A DNA stretch of 50,622 bases, from the NCBI RefSeq assembly GCF_017302315.1, contig NZ_JAFLDT010000021.1, positions 1-50,622 on the forward strand. The letters run 5' to 3'. This DNA is from Zoogloea sp. Its GTDB lineage: Bacteria; Pseudomonadota; Gammaproteobacteria; Burkholderiales; Rhodocyclaceae. Made by a program: the position numbers and the translations under genes. Position 1 is the stretch's first letter. Each line of letters begins with the position of its first letter. Of this stretch, positions 1 through 8,665 are shown one piece after another. A model generated the notes under the pieces. It did not search any database, was not told the origin of the DNA, and worked only from the letters and a program-made list of their open reading frames with translations.

Positions 1-2
1 TG

Positions 3-131
3 GCCTGCTGGCCTGACGAGATCCGCGGCTACGGGCATGTGAAGGAGAAGAACCTGGCGAAAGCCCGGCAGCTCCAGGCGGAGCGCCTCGCCGCCTTCAA
101 CGCGCCGGTGGTGCTGATGAAGCGGGCGTGA
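3..131 (+). CDS. Indolepyruvate ferredoxin oxidoreductase family protein, C-terminal end (partial)
   Basis: The open frame enters from the left edge and ends at TGA 129-131, giving 42 residues. The tail contains WPDEIRGYGHVKEKNLAKAR, which resembles the extreme C-terminus of the large fused indolepyruvate ferredoxin oxidoreductases (arylpyruvate to aryl-CoA with ferredoxin reduction). It carries no catalytic motif itself, so the assignment rests only on this conserved tail. It ends about 115 bp before the LysR gene on the same strand and is probably a separate unit from the gallate cluster. Confidence 0.6.
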   Translation, partial: ACWPDEIRGYGHVKEKNLAKARQLQAERLAAFNAPVVLMKRA

Positions 132-247
132 AACACGAAAAGGGAAAGGGCGCTCCAGAAGCAGCCCTTCCGGACACGCAACTCCTGCCCAGGCATTCCC
201 GGGACCCGATCATTCCCAGGGAGTGGAGATGGTAGGATCCTGTGTCA

Positions 248-1468
248 ATGGGCGAATACCTACCGAACTTCCGTCATCTGAGGACGTTTTGCGAAGCGGA
301 GCGTCTTCGCAGCATTAGCCGGGCTGCAGATGCGGTATTCCTGTCTCAGCCGGCGGCGACGCAAGCCATTGCCAAACTCGAAGACAGCCTCGGTACGCCC
401 CTTCTGGAACGGGCCGGCAACGGAGTCTCGCCGACGGTCGCAGGCCAGGCCTACGTCACCCGGGCACGCCGCGCGATCTCGATGATCGAAGAGGGCATTG
501 CCGAAACAATCCGCATCGGCAGCACAAAGTCCGGCAGACAGGCCCGGGACATCCTTCCCCTCCTGACAACAACCCAGTTACGTGCGCTGGTGGCCGTCGG
601 CACCACAAACAATTTCACCCTGGCCGCCCGGCTTATCGGGACCTCACAACCAGCCATTCATCGATCGACACGCGAGCTCGAAGCCATCCTGAACGTGGCG
701 CTGTTCGAAAAGACCACGCGTGGCATTCTGCTGACACGGGCCGGACAGATCTTATGGCAACAACTCAAGCTGGCCTTTTCCGAGCTGCGGCAAGGTCTTA
801 TGGACGTCAGCAGCTGTCAGGGGTTCGCAAAGGGCAACATCGTCATCGGCTGCATGCCCCTTGCCCGCCACTTCGTGATGCCCGAGACCCTGGTGTCCTT
901 CTCGACGCGCTTCAGCGAAGTGACGATCCGGATCATCGACTCCCCCTACCCTGACTTGCTTCACGGCCTGCGCCACGGCGAAATCGACTTCCTGGTCGGT
1001 GCCCTCCGCACCCCTGCCCCCGTCGACGATGTCCTGCAGGAGCCTCTCTTCTCCGCCTCACTCTGCATCGCCGCGCGTAACGACCACCCGCTCGCCAACC
1101 GTAAATCCATCCTTCTGGATGAACTGCTTGCCTATCCATGGATTCTTCCTCCACCAGGGACTCCGACACGCGAACATTTTGAACGACTGGCATCCGGCAC
1201 TCCCCATCCATCGCTCCGCCTGATCGAATCCAGCTCGCAGATCCTGATCCGCGGACTTCTGATGGACAGCGACCACCTGACACTCATATCCAGACAACAG
1301 GTGCGCTTTGAGGTTGAACTTGGCCAGCTTACGACGCTGGACTACGACCTGGGCGACAGTCTCCGCGAAATCGGTCTCACGACACGCGTGAACTGGCACC
1401 CAAGCGAAATCCAACGCGCCTTCATCCAGACCCTCAGGGCAGTCGCTGCACGCCACAGCGAGATCTGA
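248..1468 (+). CDS. LysR-type regulator with two tandem HTH domains (probable gallate cluster regulator)
   Basis: This is a 406-residue protein, long for LysR regulators (usually about 300). Two LysR-like winged HTH modules are visible: residues about 8-67 (motif AADAVFLSQPAATQAIAKLE) and about 105-164 (AARLIGTSQPAIHRSTRELE). A LysR substrate-binding domain follows from about residue 195 to the end. ATG 248 is preferred because AGGA lies about 10 nt upstream; GTG 242 in the same frame is an alternative. The gene stands directly before, and in the same direction as, the transporter and enzymes for gallate breakdown, so it likely activates them in response to gallate or a ring-cleavage intermediate. 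That role is inferred from position. LysR proteins with doubled N-terminal HTH are known but uncommon. Confidence 0.85.
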   Translation: MGEYLPNFRHLRTFCEAERLRSISRAADAVFLSQPAATQAIAKLEDSLGTPLLERAGNGVSPTVAGQAYVTRARRAISMIEEGIAETIRIGSTKSGRQARDILPLLTTTQLRALVAVGTTNNFTLAARLIGTSQPAIHRSTRELEAILNVALFEKTTRGILLTRAGQILWQQLKLAFSELRQGLMDVSSCQGFAKGNIVIGCMPLARHFVMPETLVSFSTRFSEVTIRIIDSPYPDLLHGLRHGEIDFLVGALRTPAPVDDVLQEPLFSASLCIAARNDHPLANRKSILLDELLAYPWILPPPGTPTREHFERLASGTPHPSLRLIESSSQILIRGLLMDSDHLTLISRQQVRFEVELGQLTTLDYDLGDSLREIGLTTRVNWHPSEIQRAFIQTLRAVAARHSEI

Positions 1469-1708
1469 ATCCAATCAGTCCATATCAATTCTGAATGACC
1501 TTAGGGCCATTTTGGAATTGCTCCCGCGCGCCCTCAACCTATCATTCAAGCAATCATTCGCAAGGCTTTTTCCAATAAAAAATGGGAAAACGGCCATATT
1601 CATGCGAACGAGAGTCAGAGGGAGATGCTGAGAGACAGCTCGAAAGCCCCTCATGAAGCCATGACAGGCAATCAAGACTCAATAACAATATTTACAGGAG
1701 ACTCGTTC
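1469..1708 (+). promoter_or_regulatory. Leader region of the gallate cluster (candidate regulator-binding region)
   Basis: These 240 bp between the regulator and the permease gene are clearly more AT-rich than their surroundings and hold no convincing gene. An inverted repeat TTTTCC (1568-1573) / GGAAAA (1585-1590) spans an A-rich loop. An in-frame ATG upstream of the chosen permease start would add 28 unlikely residues, so I treat this as non-coding control DNA. I could not fix a definite -35/-10 pair or a LysR T-N11-A box. Confidence 0.35.
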
Positions 1709-3040
1709 ATGAATCACACAAGCACCCTGGACATTCGACGCTTCATCAATGAGCGAAGTCTGTCGCCCCGCCAATGGACTCTCGTTGCCCTGTGCTTCCT
1801 CATCGTCGCGGTGGACGGGATGGATGTTGCAATCATGGGCTTTGTCGCCCCGTCCATCATCGGGGAGTGGCACATATCCAAACCCGCCTTTGGCTTCGTA
1901 ATGGGCGCGGCGCCCATCGGGCTCGCGATCGGAGCCCTGGTCGCAGGCTCTTCGTCCGACTGGTTCGGTCGGCGCAAGGTGCTTCTGGCGTCAGTAACCG
2001 GCTTCGGTATCTGCACGGTCCTCACCGCCTACGCCGACTCACCCGAACAGATGGCCCTTCTGCGGCTGCTTACCGGTCTCGGCCTGGGTGCCGCCATGCC
2101 GAACACGACGACACTATTGACCGAGTATGTGCCCGAACGCTCCCGCTCATTCCTGGTCGCCACCATGTTCACCGGCTTCAATCTCGGCTCTGCAATGATC
2201 GGCTTCATCGCAGCCCATCTCATTCCGGAGCATGGCTGGCGCTCCGTTCTGGTATTGGGCGGTGCCCTGCCGCTTGCCCTACTTCCCTTTCTGTTCTTCC
2301 TGCTGCCCGAGTCTGCACGTTTCATGGCCGTCAAAGGGCAGCCTGCGGAGCGCATCGGCCGAGTGCTGGGGCGAGTTTGCGGCGCAGACCTCACGCAATA
2401 CACGGCATTCGTCTCCCAGGAAGCCGCCCCCGCCAACAAGCAACCCATCGCGCTGCTCTTCACGTCTGGCTACGCACTTCGCACCTTCTCTCTGTGGATC
2501 ACCTATTTCATGGGCCTGATGGTGATCTACCTGACGACCAGCTGGTTGCCCACCATGATGAAGGACGCTGGCGCCACCATCGAACGCGCTGCGCAGGTCA
2601 CCGCAGTCTTCCAACTGGGTGGAACCATTGGCGCAATCTTGGTTGGTCTGGCCATGGACCGGATGTCTCCCAACCGTGTCATCGGCGCAGCTTACTTCAT
2701 GGGCGGACTGGCCCTCATTCTTCTTGGCATGAATGGTGTCAATTCCGCCTGGATCGCCCTTCTGGTCGGCATTGTCGGGTTCTTTCTCAGCGGCGCCCAG
2801 ACGGGTCTGAACGCCTTCGCCCCAAGCTGCTACCCGACGGTGGCCCGCGCCACCGGGGTCAGCTGGATGCTCGGAGTCGGGCGGCTCGGCAGCATTCTCG
2901 GCTCTTCAATCGGCGGCCTGCTGCTCGCACAGGGCTGGGGGTTCGACGGCATCTTCACCGCGCTTGCCATTCCTGCAGCCTTCGCAGCGGGGGCAATCCT
3001 GATCAGCCACCGCAAGACCCCCGACAGTCCGAACCAATGA
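1709..3040 (+). CDS. MFS aromatic acid:H+ symporter (AAHS family), probable gallate permease
   Basis: This 443-residue protein has about 12 hydrophobic segments. The first membrane segment carries the AAHS-type acidic motif VDGMDVAIMGF, and the loop between segments 2 and 3 has the MFS signature SDWFGRRK. ATG 1709 is chosen because ACAGGAG (1694-1700) sits just upstream. The relatives are PcaK, BenK and the gallate transporter of Pseudomonas putida. The first catabolic gene follows after 25 bp, so it is probably the first gene of the operon and brings gallate or a related hydroxybenzoate into the cell with protons. The family is clear; the exact substrate is inferred from the neighbours. Confidence 0.85.
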   Translation: MNHTSTLDIRRFINERSLSPRQWTLVALCFLIVAVDGMDVAIMGFVAPSIIGEWHISKPAFGFVMGAAPIGLAIGALVAGSSSDWFGRRKVLLASVTGFGICTVLTAYADSPEQMALLRLLTGLGLGAAMPNTTTLLTEYVPERSRSFLVATMFTGFNLGSAMIGFIAAHLIPEHGWRSVLVLGGALPLALLPFLFFLLPESARFMAVKGQPAERIGRVLGRVCGADLTQYTAFVSQEAAPANKQPIALLFTSGYALRTFSLWITYFMGLMVIYLTTSWLPTMMKDAGATIERAAQVTAVFQLGGTIGAILVGLAMDRMSPNRVIGAAYFMGGLALILLGMNGVNSAWIALLVGIVGFFLSGAQTGLNAFAPSCYPTVARATGVSWMLGVGRLGSILGSSIGGLLLAQGWGFDGIFTALAIPAAFAAGAILISHRKTPDSPNQ

Positions 3041-3065
3041 CCCCCTGCCCTGAGGGACACACACC

Positions 3066-4094
3066 ATGATCATCGACATCCACGGCCACTACACCACCGC
3101 TCCCAAGGCGCTCGAGGACTGGCGCAACCGCCAGATCGCCGGCATCAAGGACCCGTCGGCGGTGCCGAAGGTCTCCGAGCTGAAAATCAGCGACGACGAG
3201 CTGCGCGAGACCATCGAGAGCAACCAGCTCAAGCTGATGAAGCAGCGCGGTTCCGATCTGACCATCTTCTCGCCCCGCGCCAGCTTCATGGCCCACCACA
3301 TCGGCGACTTCAACGTCAGCGCCACCTGGGCAGCCATCTGCAACGAGCTGTGCTTCCGCGTGGCCGAGCTCTTCCCCGACAACTTCATCGGCGCCGCCAT
3401 GCTGCCGCAAAGCCCCGGCGTCGATCCGGCCACCTGCATCCCCGAGCTGGTGAAGTGTGTCGAGCAGTACGGCAACGTCGGCATCAACCTCAACCCGGAC
3501 CCCTCCGGCGGCCACTGGACCAGCCCTCCCCTGTCGGATCGGCACTGGTATCCCATCTACGAAAAGATGGTCGAGTACGACATCCCGGCCATGGTGCACG
3601 TGTCCACCAGCTGCAACTGCGCCTTCCACACCACCGGCGCCCACTACCTGAACGCGGACACCACCGCCTTCATGCAGTGCCTCACCTCCGACCTGTTCAA
3701 GGACTTCCCGACCCTCAGGTTCGTGATCCCCCACGGCGGCGGCGCGGTGCCCTACCACTGGGGGCGCTTCCGTGGCCTGGCGCAAGAGCTGAAGAAGCCG
3801 CTGCTGAAGGATCACCTCCTCAACAACATCTTCTTCGATACCTGCGTGTATCACCAGCCGGGCATCGACCTGCTGACCAAGGTGATCCCGGTGGACAACA
3901 TCCTGTTCGCCTCCGAAATGATCGGCGCCGTGCGCGGCATCGACCCGGAGACTGGCTACTACTACGACGACACCAAGCGCTACATCGAAGGCACCCTGAA
4001 CCTGTCCGCCGAAGACCGCTTCAAGGTGTACGAAGGCAACGCCCGCCGCGTGTACCCGCGCCTCGACGCCGCCCTCAAGGCCAAGGGCCTGTAG
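3066..4094 (+). CDS. ligJ: 4-oxalomesaconate hydratase, LigJ type (amidohydrolase superfamily)
   Basis: This 342-residue protein has the length expected of LigJ. It should hydrate 4-oxalomesaconate (enol form) to 4-carboxy-4-hydroxy-2-oxoadipate in the gallate and protocatechuate 4,5-cleavage pathways. Expected metal and active-site residues are visible: His6 and His8 in DIHGH, His178 in MVHVS, His223 in IPHGGG and Glu284 in FASEMIG. The amidohydrolase fold covers the whole length. It lies 25 bp after the permease gene and before the aldolase gene that uses its product. Pseudomonas putida uses the unrelated hydratase GalB at this step, so this cluster carries the LigJ solution. Third codon positions are very GC-rich compared with the regulator and transporter. 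Confidence 0.9.
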   Translation: MIIDIHGHYTTAPKALEDWRNRQIAGIKDPSAVPKVSELKISDDELRETIESNQLKLMKQRGSDLTIFSPRASFMAHHIGDFNVSATWAAICNELCFRVAELFPDNFIGAAMLPQSPGVDPATCIPELVKCVEQYGNVGINLNPDPSGGHWTSPPLSDRHWYPIYEKMVEYDIPAMVHVSTSCNCAFHTTGAHYLNADTTAFMQCLTSDLFKDFPTLRFVIPHGGGAVPYHWGRFRGLAQELKKPLLKDHLLNNIFFDTCVYHQPGIDLLTKVIPVDNILFASEMIGAVRGIDPETGYYYDDTKRYIEGTLNLSAEDRFKVYEGNARRVYPRLDAALKAKGL

Positions 4095-4097
4095 ATG

Positions 4098-4166
4098 TGT
4101 AGGGGCGAATTCGTTCGCCCTCGGCGCGTCGATCCACCTCCGCAGGCGAGTGAATTCGCCTCTACA
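4098..4166. repeat. Imperfect palindromic repeat between ligJ and the aldolase gene
   Basis: A 22-nt arm at 4098-4119 (GTAGGGGCGAATTCGTTCGC core) is repeated inverted at 4145-4166 (GGCGAGTGAATTCGCCTCTA core) with three mismatches and a 25-bp loop. The arms carry the GAATTC-centred motif often seen in dispersed palindromic intergenic repeats of Rhodocyclales and relatives; that comparison is from memory. It fills almost the whole 91-bp gap and ends shortly before the aldolase ribosome binding site, so the transcript could form a long hairpin inside the operon. Confidence 0.75.
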
Positions 4167-4185
4167 GAAAACCAGGAGACTCCAG

Positions 4186-4878
4186 ATGACCCACCCCCTC
4201 AACACCCTCGGCGTCGTCAAGCGCCACATCGAACGCGCCGACCCGGCTGCCGTGGAAAAGCTGTCCCGCTTCGGCGTGGCCACCATCCATGAAGCCATGG
4301 GCCGCGTCGGCCTGATGAAGCCGAACATCCGTCCGATCTACACCGGCGCCCATCTGTGCGGCCCCGCTGTCACCGTGTTGATGCAGCCGGGCGATAATTG
4401 GATGCTGCACGTCGCGGCCGAGCAGATCCGGCCGGGGGACGTGGTGGTTGCTGCCTGCACCACCGACAGCACCGACGGCTTCTTTGGTGACCTGCTGGCC
4501 ACCTCCTACCAGGCCCAGGGCGCCAAGGGGCTGATCATCGACGGTGGGGTGCGTGACGTGAAGGATCTCGCCGCCATGGGTTTCCCGGTGTTCAGCCGGG
4601 CCATCCACGCCAAGGGCTGCACCCGCGCCACCCTGGGTTCGGTGAATGTACCGGTGGTGTGCGCGGGCGCCGTGGTCAATCCGGGTGACGTGGTGATCGC
4701 CGACAACGACGGCGTGGTGGTGGTACCAGCGGCCATCGCCCAGCAGGTGGCCGATGCCGCCGAGGCCCGCGAGAACAACGAGACCGCCAAGCGTGCCCGT
4801 TTTGCCGCCGGCGAGCTGGGGCTGGACATGTACAGCCTGCGCGAGCCCCTCGCGAAAGCAGGTCTGCGTTATGAATGA
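4186..4878 (+). CDS. ligK: 4-carboxy-4-hydroxy-2-oxoadipate aldolase (LigK/GalC/ProA, RraA-like fold)
   Basis: This 230-residue class II pyruvate aldolase should cleave 4-carboxy-4-hydroxy-2-oxoadipate to pyruvate and oxaloacetate, and probably also decarboxylates oxaloacetate. The RraA-like signature IIDGGVRDVKDL places the conserved Arg123-Asp124 pair exactly where HMG/CHA aldolases have it. GDVVVAACTTDSTDGFFGDL carries the Gly-Asp metal/substrate loop. ATG 4186 is chosen because CCAGGAG ends 7 nt upstream; an earlier in-frame start would translate the palindromic repeat. Its last 8 nt overlap the start of galD, indicating translational coupling. Confidence 0.92.
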   Translation: MTHPLNTLGVVKRHIERADPAAVEKLSRFGVATIHEAMGRVGLMKPNIRPIYTGAHLCGPAVTVLMQPGDNWMLHVAAEQIRPGDVVVAACTTDSTDGFFGDLLATSYQAQGAKGLIIDGGVRDVKDLAAMGFPVFSRAIHAKGCTRATLGSVNVPVVCAGAVVNPGDVVIADNDGVVVVPAAIAQQVADAAEARENNETAKRARFAAGELGLDMYSLREPLAKAGLRYE

Positions 4879-5926
4879 AACTCGCTGCATGTGGATGCGC
4901 GGAGGCACCTCCAAAGGTGCCTACTTCCTGGCCGATGAGCTGCCGAGGGATGTGGGCCAGAGAGACACATTCCTGCTCCGGGCGATGGGCTCACCCGACC
5001 CTCGACAGATTGACGGCATCGGTGGTGCAGACCCGTTGACCTCCAAAGTAGCGGTAGTGAGTCCCGCAAGCCGCGAGGACGCCGACGTGGACTATCTGTT
5101 CCTGCAGGTCTTCGTGGATCAGCCACTGGTCAGCGATGCCCAGAACTGCGGAAACATCCTCGCCGGCGTCGGCCCCTTTGCCATTGAGCGTGGTCTCGTA
5201 AAGGCCACTTTTCCCGAGACGGTCGTGCGCATCCACATGCGCAATACGGGGCAAGTTGCCACCGTGCGAGTACCGACTCCTGGTGGCGTGGTGACCTATC
5301 GGGGCACCGCCAAGATCGACGGCGTACCCGGCACGGCTGCGCCCTTGGCGGTGCTCTTCAACGACACGGCTGGCTCAAGCTGCGGTTCACTCCTGCCCAC
5401 CGGGCAGGCCATGAACCACGTGGAGGGCGTGGACGTGACGTGCATCGACAACGGCATGCCCGTGGTTGTGATGCGCGCCACCGACCTCGGTATTCGCGGC
5501 GACGAAACCCGCGCCGAGCTGGATGCCGACGACAGGCTGAAAGCCCGGATCGAAGCCATCCGCAGGGTTGCCGGACCCATGATGAATCTGGGTGACGTAG
5601 CGGATAAGACCGTTCCCAAAATGACCTTGGTCAGCGCGCCTCAGTCCGGCGGGGCAATTGCAACACGGACCTTCATTCCCCATCGCTGCCATGCATCGAT
5701 CGGCGTCTTCGGCGCCGTCTCGGTTGCCACTGCGGCCGTTGTTCCCGGGAGTGTAGCGGCGGCCATGGCCTTGATGCCCGAAGGTCAGCACGGGGAAATG
5801 AGCATAGAGCACCCGAGTGGGGCAACGCGGGTCATCATCGAAACCAACCAGAACGGCGAAGTTGTCGCATCAGGGCTGGTACTTACTGCACGAAAGCTCT
5901 TCGACGGCACCGTTTTCGCCGACTAG
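4871..5926 (+). CDS. galD: 4-oxalomesaconate tautomerase GalD (PrpF family)
   Basis: This 351-residue PrpF-family isomerase has an N-terminus (MWMRGGTSKGAYF) typical of GalD-type tautomerases. It would convert the keto form of 4-oxalomesaconate, made by ring cleavage of gallate, into the enol form used by the hydratase. Two diaminopimelate-epimerase-like halves are expected, with Cys in DAQNCGNIL near residue 94 as a candidate catalytic residue. The start ATG lies inside the end of the aldolase gene (8-nt overlap). Codon use is more mixed than in the two preceding genes, suggesting that the cluster may be a patchwork. Function is supported by family and by the flanking gallate genes. Confidence 0.9.
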   Translation: MNETRCMWMRGGTSKGAYFLADELPRDVGQRDTFLLRAMGSPDPRQIDGIGGADPLTSKVAVVSPASREDADVDYLFLQVFVDQPLVSDAQNCGNILAGVGPFAIERGLVKATFPETVVRIHMRNTGQVATVRVPTPGGVVTYRGTAKIDGVPGTAAPLAVLFNDTAGSSCGSLLPTGQAMNHVEGVDVTCIDNGMPVVVMRATDLGIRGDETRAELDADDRLKARIEAIRRVAGPMMNLGDVADKTVPKMTLVSAPQSGGAIATRTFIPHRCHASIGVFGAVSVATAAVVPGSVAAAMALMPEGQHGEMSIEHPSGATRVIIETNQNGEVVASGLVLTARKLFDGTVFAD

Positions 5927-5983
5927 AACAATCAGCCCCAACGGCCAGTAGCGGGGCAACCCATTTCACCATTGGAGATATTC

Positions 5984-7276
5984 ATGGCACGCATCATTGG
6001 CGGCATTGCCGTCTCACATACACCGACCATCGGCTTCGCCTACGACACCAACAAACAGCAGGATCCAGCCTGGGCTCCCATCTTCGCAAGCTTCGAGCCC
6101 GTTCGCGAGTGGTTCAAGGCCAACAAACCCGATGTCCTTGTCTATATCTTCAATGATCACGTCACTTCATTCTTCTTCGATCACTATTCCGCCTTCGTGC
6201 TCGGCATCGACAAGGAATACGCGGTAGCCGACGAAGGGGGCGGAGCTCGCGATCTACCCGCCGTGCCCGGAAATCCGGCCTTGGCGCAGCACATCGCAGT
6301 GAGCTTGGTGAGCGAGGAGTTCGACATGTCCTTTTTCCAGGACAAGCCCCTCGATCATGGCTTCTTCTCCCCCATGTCGGTACTGCTGGAACGGCAGGAA
6401 GGCGAATGGCCAACCACCATCGTCCCCCTTCAAGTCGGCGTGCTTCAGTTTCCCATCCCCACCGCGCGCCGCTGCTACAAGCTCGGCCAGGCCCTGCGCC
6501 GTGCCATTGAGAGCTATCCAGAAGACCTGAGCGTCGCGGTGGTCGCCACGGGCGGTCTGTCTCACCAGGTACATGGGGAAAGGGCCGGATTCAACAATCC
6601 GGAATGGGATCAGCGCTTTCTCGACATCATCACCCGTGACCCTGCTGCACTGGCAGAGATGACCCACGCGGAATACGCCGAGCTGGGCGGCCTTGAGGGT
6701 GCGGAGATCATCATGTGGCTGATCATGCGCGGCGCCCTATCGGCATCGGTCAGGAAGGTGCACAGCTCGTTCTACCTGCCCTCCATGACCGGGATCGGTA
6801 CCCTTGTGCTCGAAAACGAATCCGCGGAGCTACCCGGCCTCAGCCAGGAGCGTCATCGCGCCCGGATTGGCGAACAACTCGCGGGCGCCGAGCGGCTTAG
6901 CGGCACCTATCCCTTCAGCCACGCTACAAGCTTGAAAGCCTACCGTCTCAACAAGTATCTGCATGGCATGATCGATCCGGCCCATAGGGCACGATTTCTG
7001 GCCGACCCGGAGGCCTCCTTTGACGCGGCAGGATTGTCGGAGGAAGAAAAAGATCTCGTCCGCCGGCGTGACTGGCGGGGACTCGTTCACTACGGGGTGA
7101 TCTTCTTCATGCTGGAGAAACTCGGCGCGGTGGTGGGCACCTCCAATCTCCACATCTACGCAGCAATGCGCGGTGAATCCCTGGAAGATTTCATGCAGAC
7201 CCGCAACACCCGCGTCATCTATTCGGTAGCCGGGAAAGAAGCGGCCAACGCGGTCACCTGGGATCAAGCCGACTGA
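5984..7276 (+). CDS. galA: Gallate dioxygenase (GalA/DesB, fused LigB-LigA type extradiol dioxygenase)
   Basis: This 430-residue protein combines a LigB-like catalytic domain (about 1-285) with a LigA-like helical domain (about 320-415), the layout of GalA and DesB. Iron ligands are visible as His12 (VSHTP), His59 (FNDH) and probably Glu241 (GAEIIMW); His125 (DHGFF) and His194/His197 (LSHQVHG) match further active-site positions. The enzyme opens gallate between C4 and C5 with O2, giving 4-oxalomesaconate. ATG 5984 is used, with GGAG about 8 nt upstream; TTG 5972 is less likely. Its presence makes gallate, not protocatechuate, the most likely inducer and substrate of the cluster. Confidence 0.9.
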   Translation: MARIIGGIAVSHTPTIGFAYDTNKQQDPAWAPIFASFEPVREWFKANKPDVLVYIFNDHVTSFFFDHYSAFVLGIDKEYAVADEGGGARDLPAVPGNPALAQHIAVSLVSEEFDMSFFQDKPLDHGFFSPMSVLLERQEGEWPTTIVPLQVGVLQFPIPTARRCYKLGQALRRAIESYPEDLSVAVVATGGLSHQVHGERAGFNNPEWDQRFLDIITRDPAALAEMTHAEYAELGGLEGAEIIMWLIMRGALSASVRKVHSSFYLPSMTGIGTLVLENESAELPGLSQERHRARIGEQLAGAERLSGTYPFSHATSLKAYRLNKYLHGMIDPAHRARFLADPEASFDAAGLSEEEKDLVRRRDWRGLVHYGVIFFMLEKLGAVVGTSNLHIYAAMRGESLEDFMQTRNTRVIYSVAGKEAANAVTWDQAD

Positions 7277-7397
7277 TTGCATCCCAGGTGCGTGACGCCC
7301 GTCGGATAACCCCCACGCATCCTCTCTCCGAGGCGCCTGGTCGCAGCCCCAACCACCTGGCGCCTCCAATCTGCGAACCTGTATCGATCGATGTGAA

Positions 7398-8648
7398 ATG
7401 GCAGGCCACACTCATGGGAACGGCATTCTGGCCAGAATAGCGCCAGCACTAAGCCATAGGAATTTCCGTCTGTACATTGCGGGGCAAGCCGTCTCTGTCA
7501 CGGGTAGCTGGATCCAGACAGTTGCGATCAGCTGGACGCTGTACACCCTCACGGACTCGGCGACCCTCCTCGGACTTGCAGCCTTCCTGGTTCAGGGGCC
7601 CCAATTACTGCTCACTCCCGCCGCAGGCGCATGGATCGAGAACAGGAACCGCTGGCTCTTGCTGCTGCTCGTCCAGATCGCCAATGCGGCGCTCGCCTTC
7701 ACACTCGCCCTGATGTTCTGGCGGAACCTGGCGGACGCCCCCACCATCCTGCTGGCTTCTGCAGTTCTGGGTCTTCTCAACAGCTTTGACACGCCACTAC
7801 GTCAGTCCCTGCTCTGCGACCTCGTGAATGACCGGGCAGACCTCTCGAGTGCCATCGCACTCAATGCATCGATCTTCACTGGCGGCCGCTTCCTCGGCCC
7901 GCCGCTGGCCGGCCTCCTGCTTGCCACCTCGCCCCCAGCCGCATGCTTCTTTATCAACGGCCTGTCTTTCACGGTCATCATCGGGGCACTGCTACTCATC
8001 GATGGGCGTGACCAACCCACTCCTGGTGGCCCCCCAGCCCCATGGTTTCAGGCATTACTCGATGGACTCCGGCTGTCCATCGGAACCCCGTCCATCCATC
8101 TGCCACTCGCCCAGCTCTGCGCAGTCAACATGATGGCTTCATCAGCATTGGTTCTGGCTCCACTGATCGTGGGGCAGACCTTTCAGGCCAAGCCCGATAG
8201 CCTCGGATGGCTACTCGGCACCGCAGGAGCAGGCGCACTCTCCGCCACCTTTCTGATGGCTGGCAAGCGCAACCTGGCTGATCTGTCCCGCCTCTTGCGA
8301 TGGGCACCCTATCTTGGGGTTGCAGGCCTTTTCCTGATTGGTGGATCCCGCAACGTGCAATCCGCCCTCATCGGGATGTTCGCAGTCGGAGCGAGCGTCG
8401 CCCTCACCAACGTCACGACGAATGCCATCCTGCAAGGCACAGCCGCTGCCGCCTTCCGGACCCGGATCATCGCCCTCTTTGCCGCAGTGCGATTCGGTAC
8501 CGACGCCCTGGGTAGCCTGCTGACCGGCATGCTCGCCGGATCAATCGGCCCCCACTCCGCAATCAGCCTGGCAGCGGCGGCACTGCTCGGCCTCAGTCTC
8601 TGGCTCACGCCACGTCTTCGCAGGCTGCAGTTTCTTCATGGAGGATGA
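7398..8648 (+). CDS. MFS transporter of the MFS_3 / EntS-like type
   Basis: This 416-residue membrane protein begins RNFRLYIAGQAVSVTGSWIQ, the usual opening of the MFS_3 group (EntS-like exporters), with about 10-12 hydrophobic segments. It starts 121 bp after galA on the same strand, so it could be the last gene of the gallate operon or have its own promoter in the gap. A plausible role is export of an aromatic compound or metal-binding phenolate, but the substrate cannot be read from the sequence. It differs from the uptake permease at the head of the cluster and lacks the AAHS motif. The ribosome binding site is weak. Confidence 0.75.
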   Translation: MAGHTHGNGILARIAPALSHRNFRLYIAGQAVSVTGSWIQTVAISWTLYTLTDSATLLGLAAFLVQGPQLLLTPAAGAWIENRNRWLLLLLVQIANAALAFTLALMFWRNLADAPTILLASAVLGLLNSFDTPLRQSLLCDLVNDRADLSSAIALNASIFTGGRFLGPPLAGLLLATSPPAACFFINGLSFTVIIGALLLIDGRDQPTPGGPPAPWFQALLDGLRLSIGTPSIHLPLAQLCAVNMMASSALVLAPLIVGQTFQAKPDSLGWLLGTAGAGALSATFLMAGKRNLADLSRLLRWAPYLGVAGLFLIGGSRNVQSALIGMFAVGASVALTNVTTNAILQGTAAAAFRTRIIALFAAVRFGTDALGSLLTGMLAGSIGPHSAISLAAAALLGLSLWLTPRLRRLQFLHGG

Positions 8649-8665
8649 ACGGCATCGCTGTAGAG

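Noticed and set aside
3003-4328. Long minus-strand open frame opposite ligJ
   Set aside because: It is the antisense shadow of a clear LigJ gene in high-GC DNA; the product is His/Val/Gly-rich with no domain.
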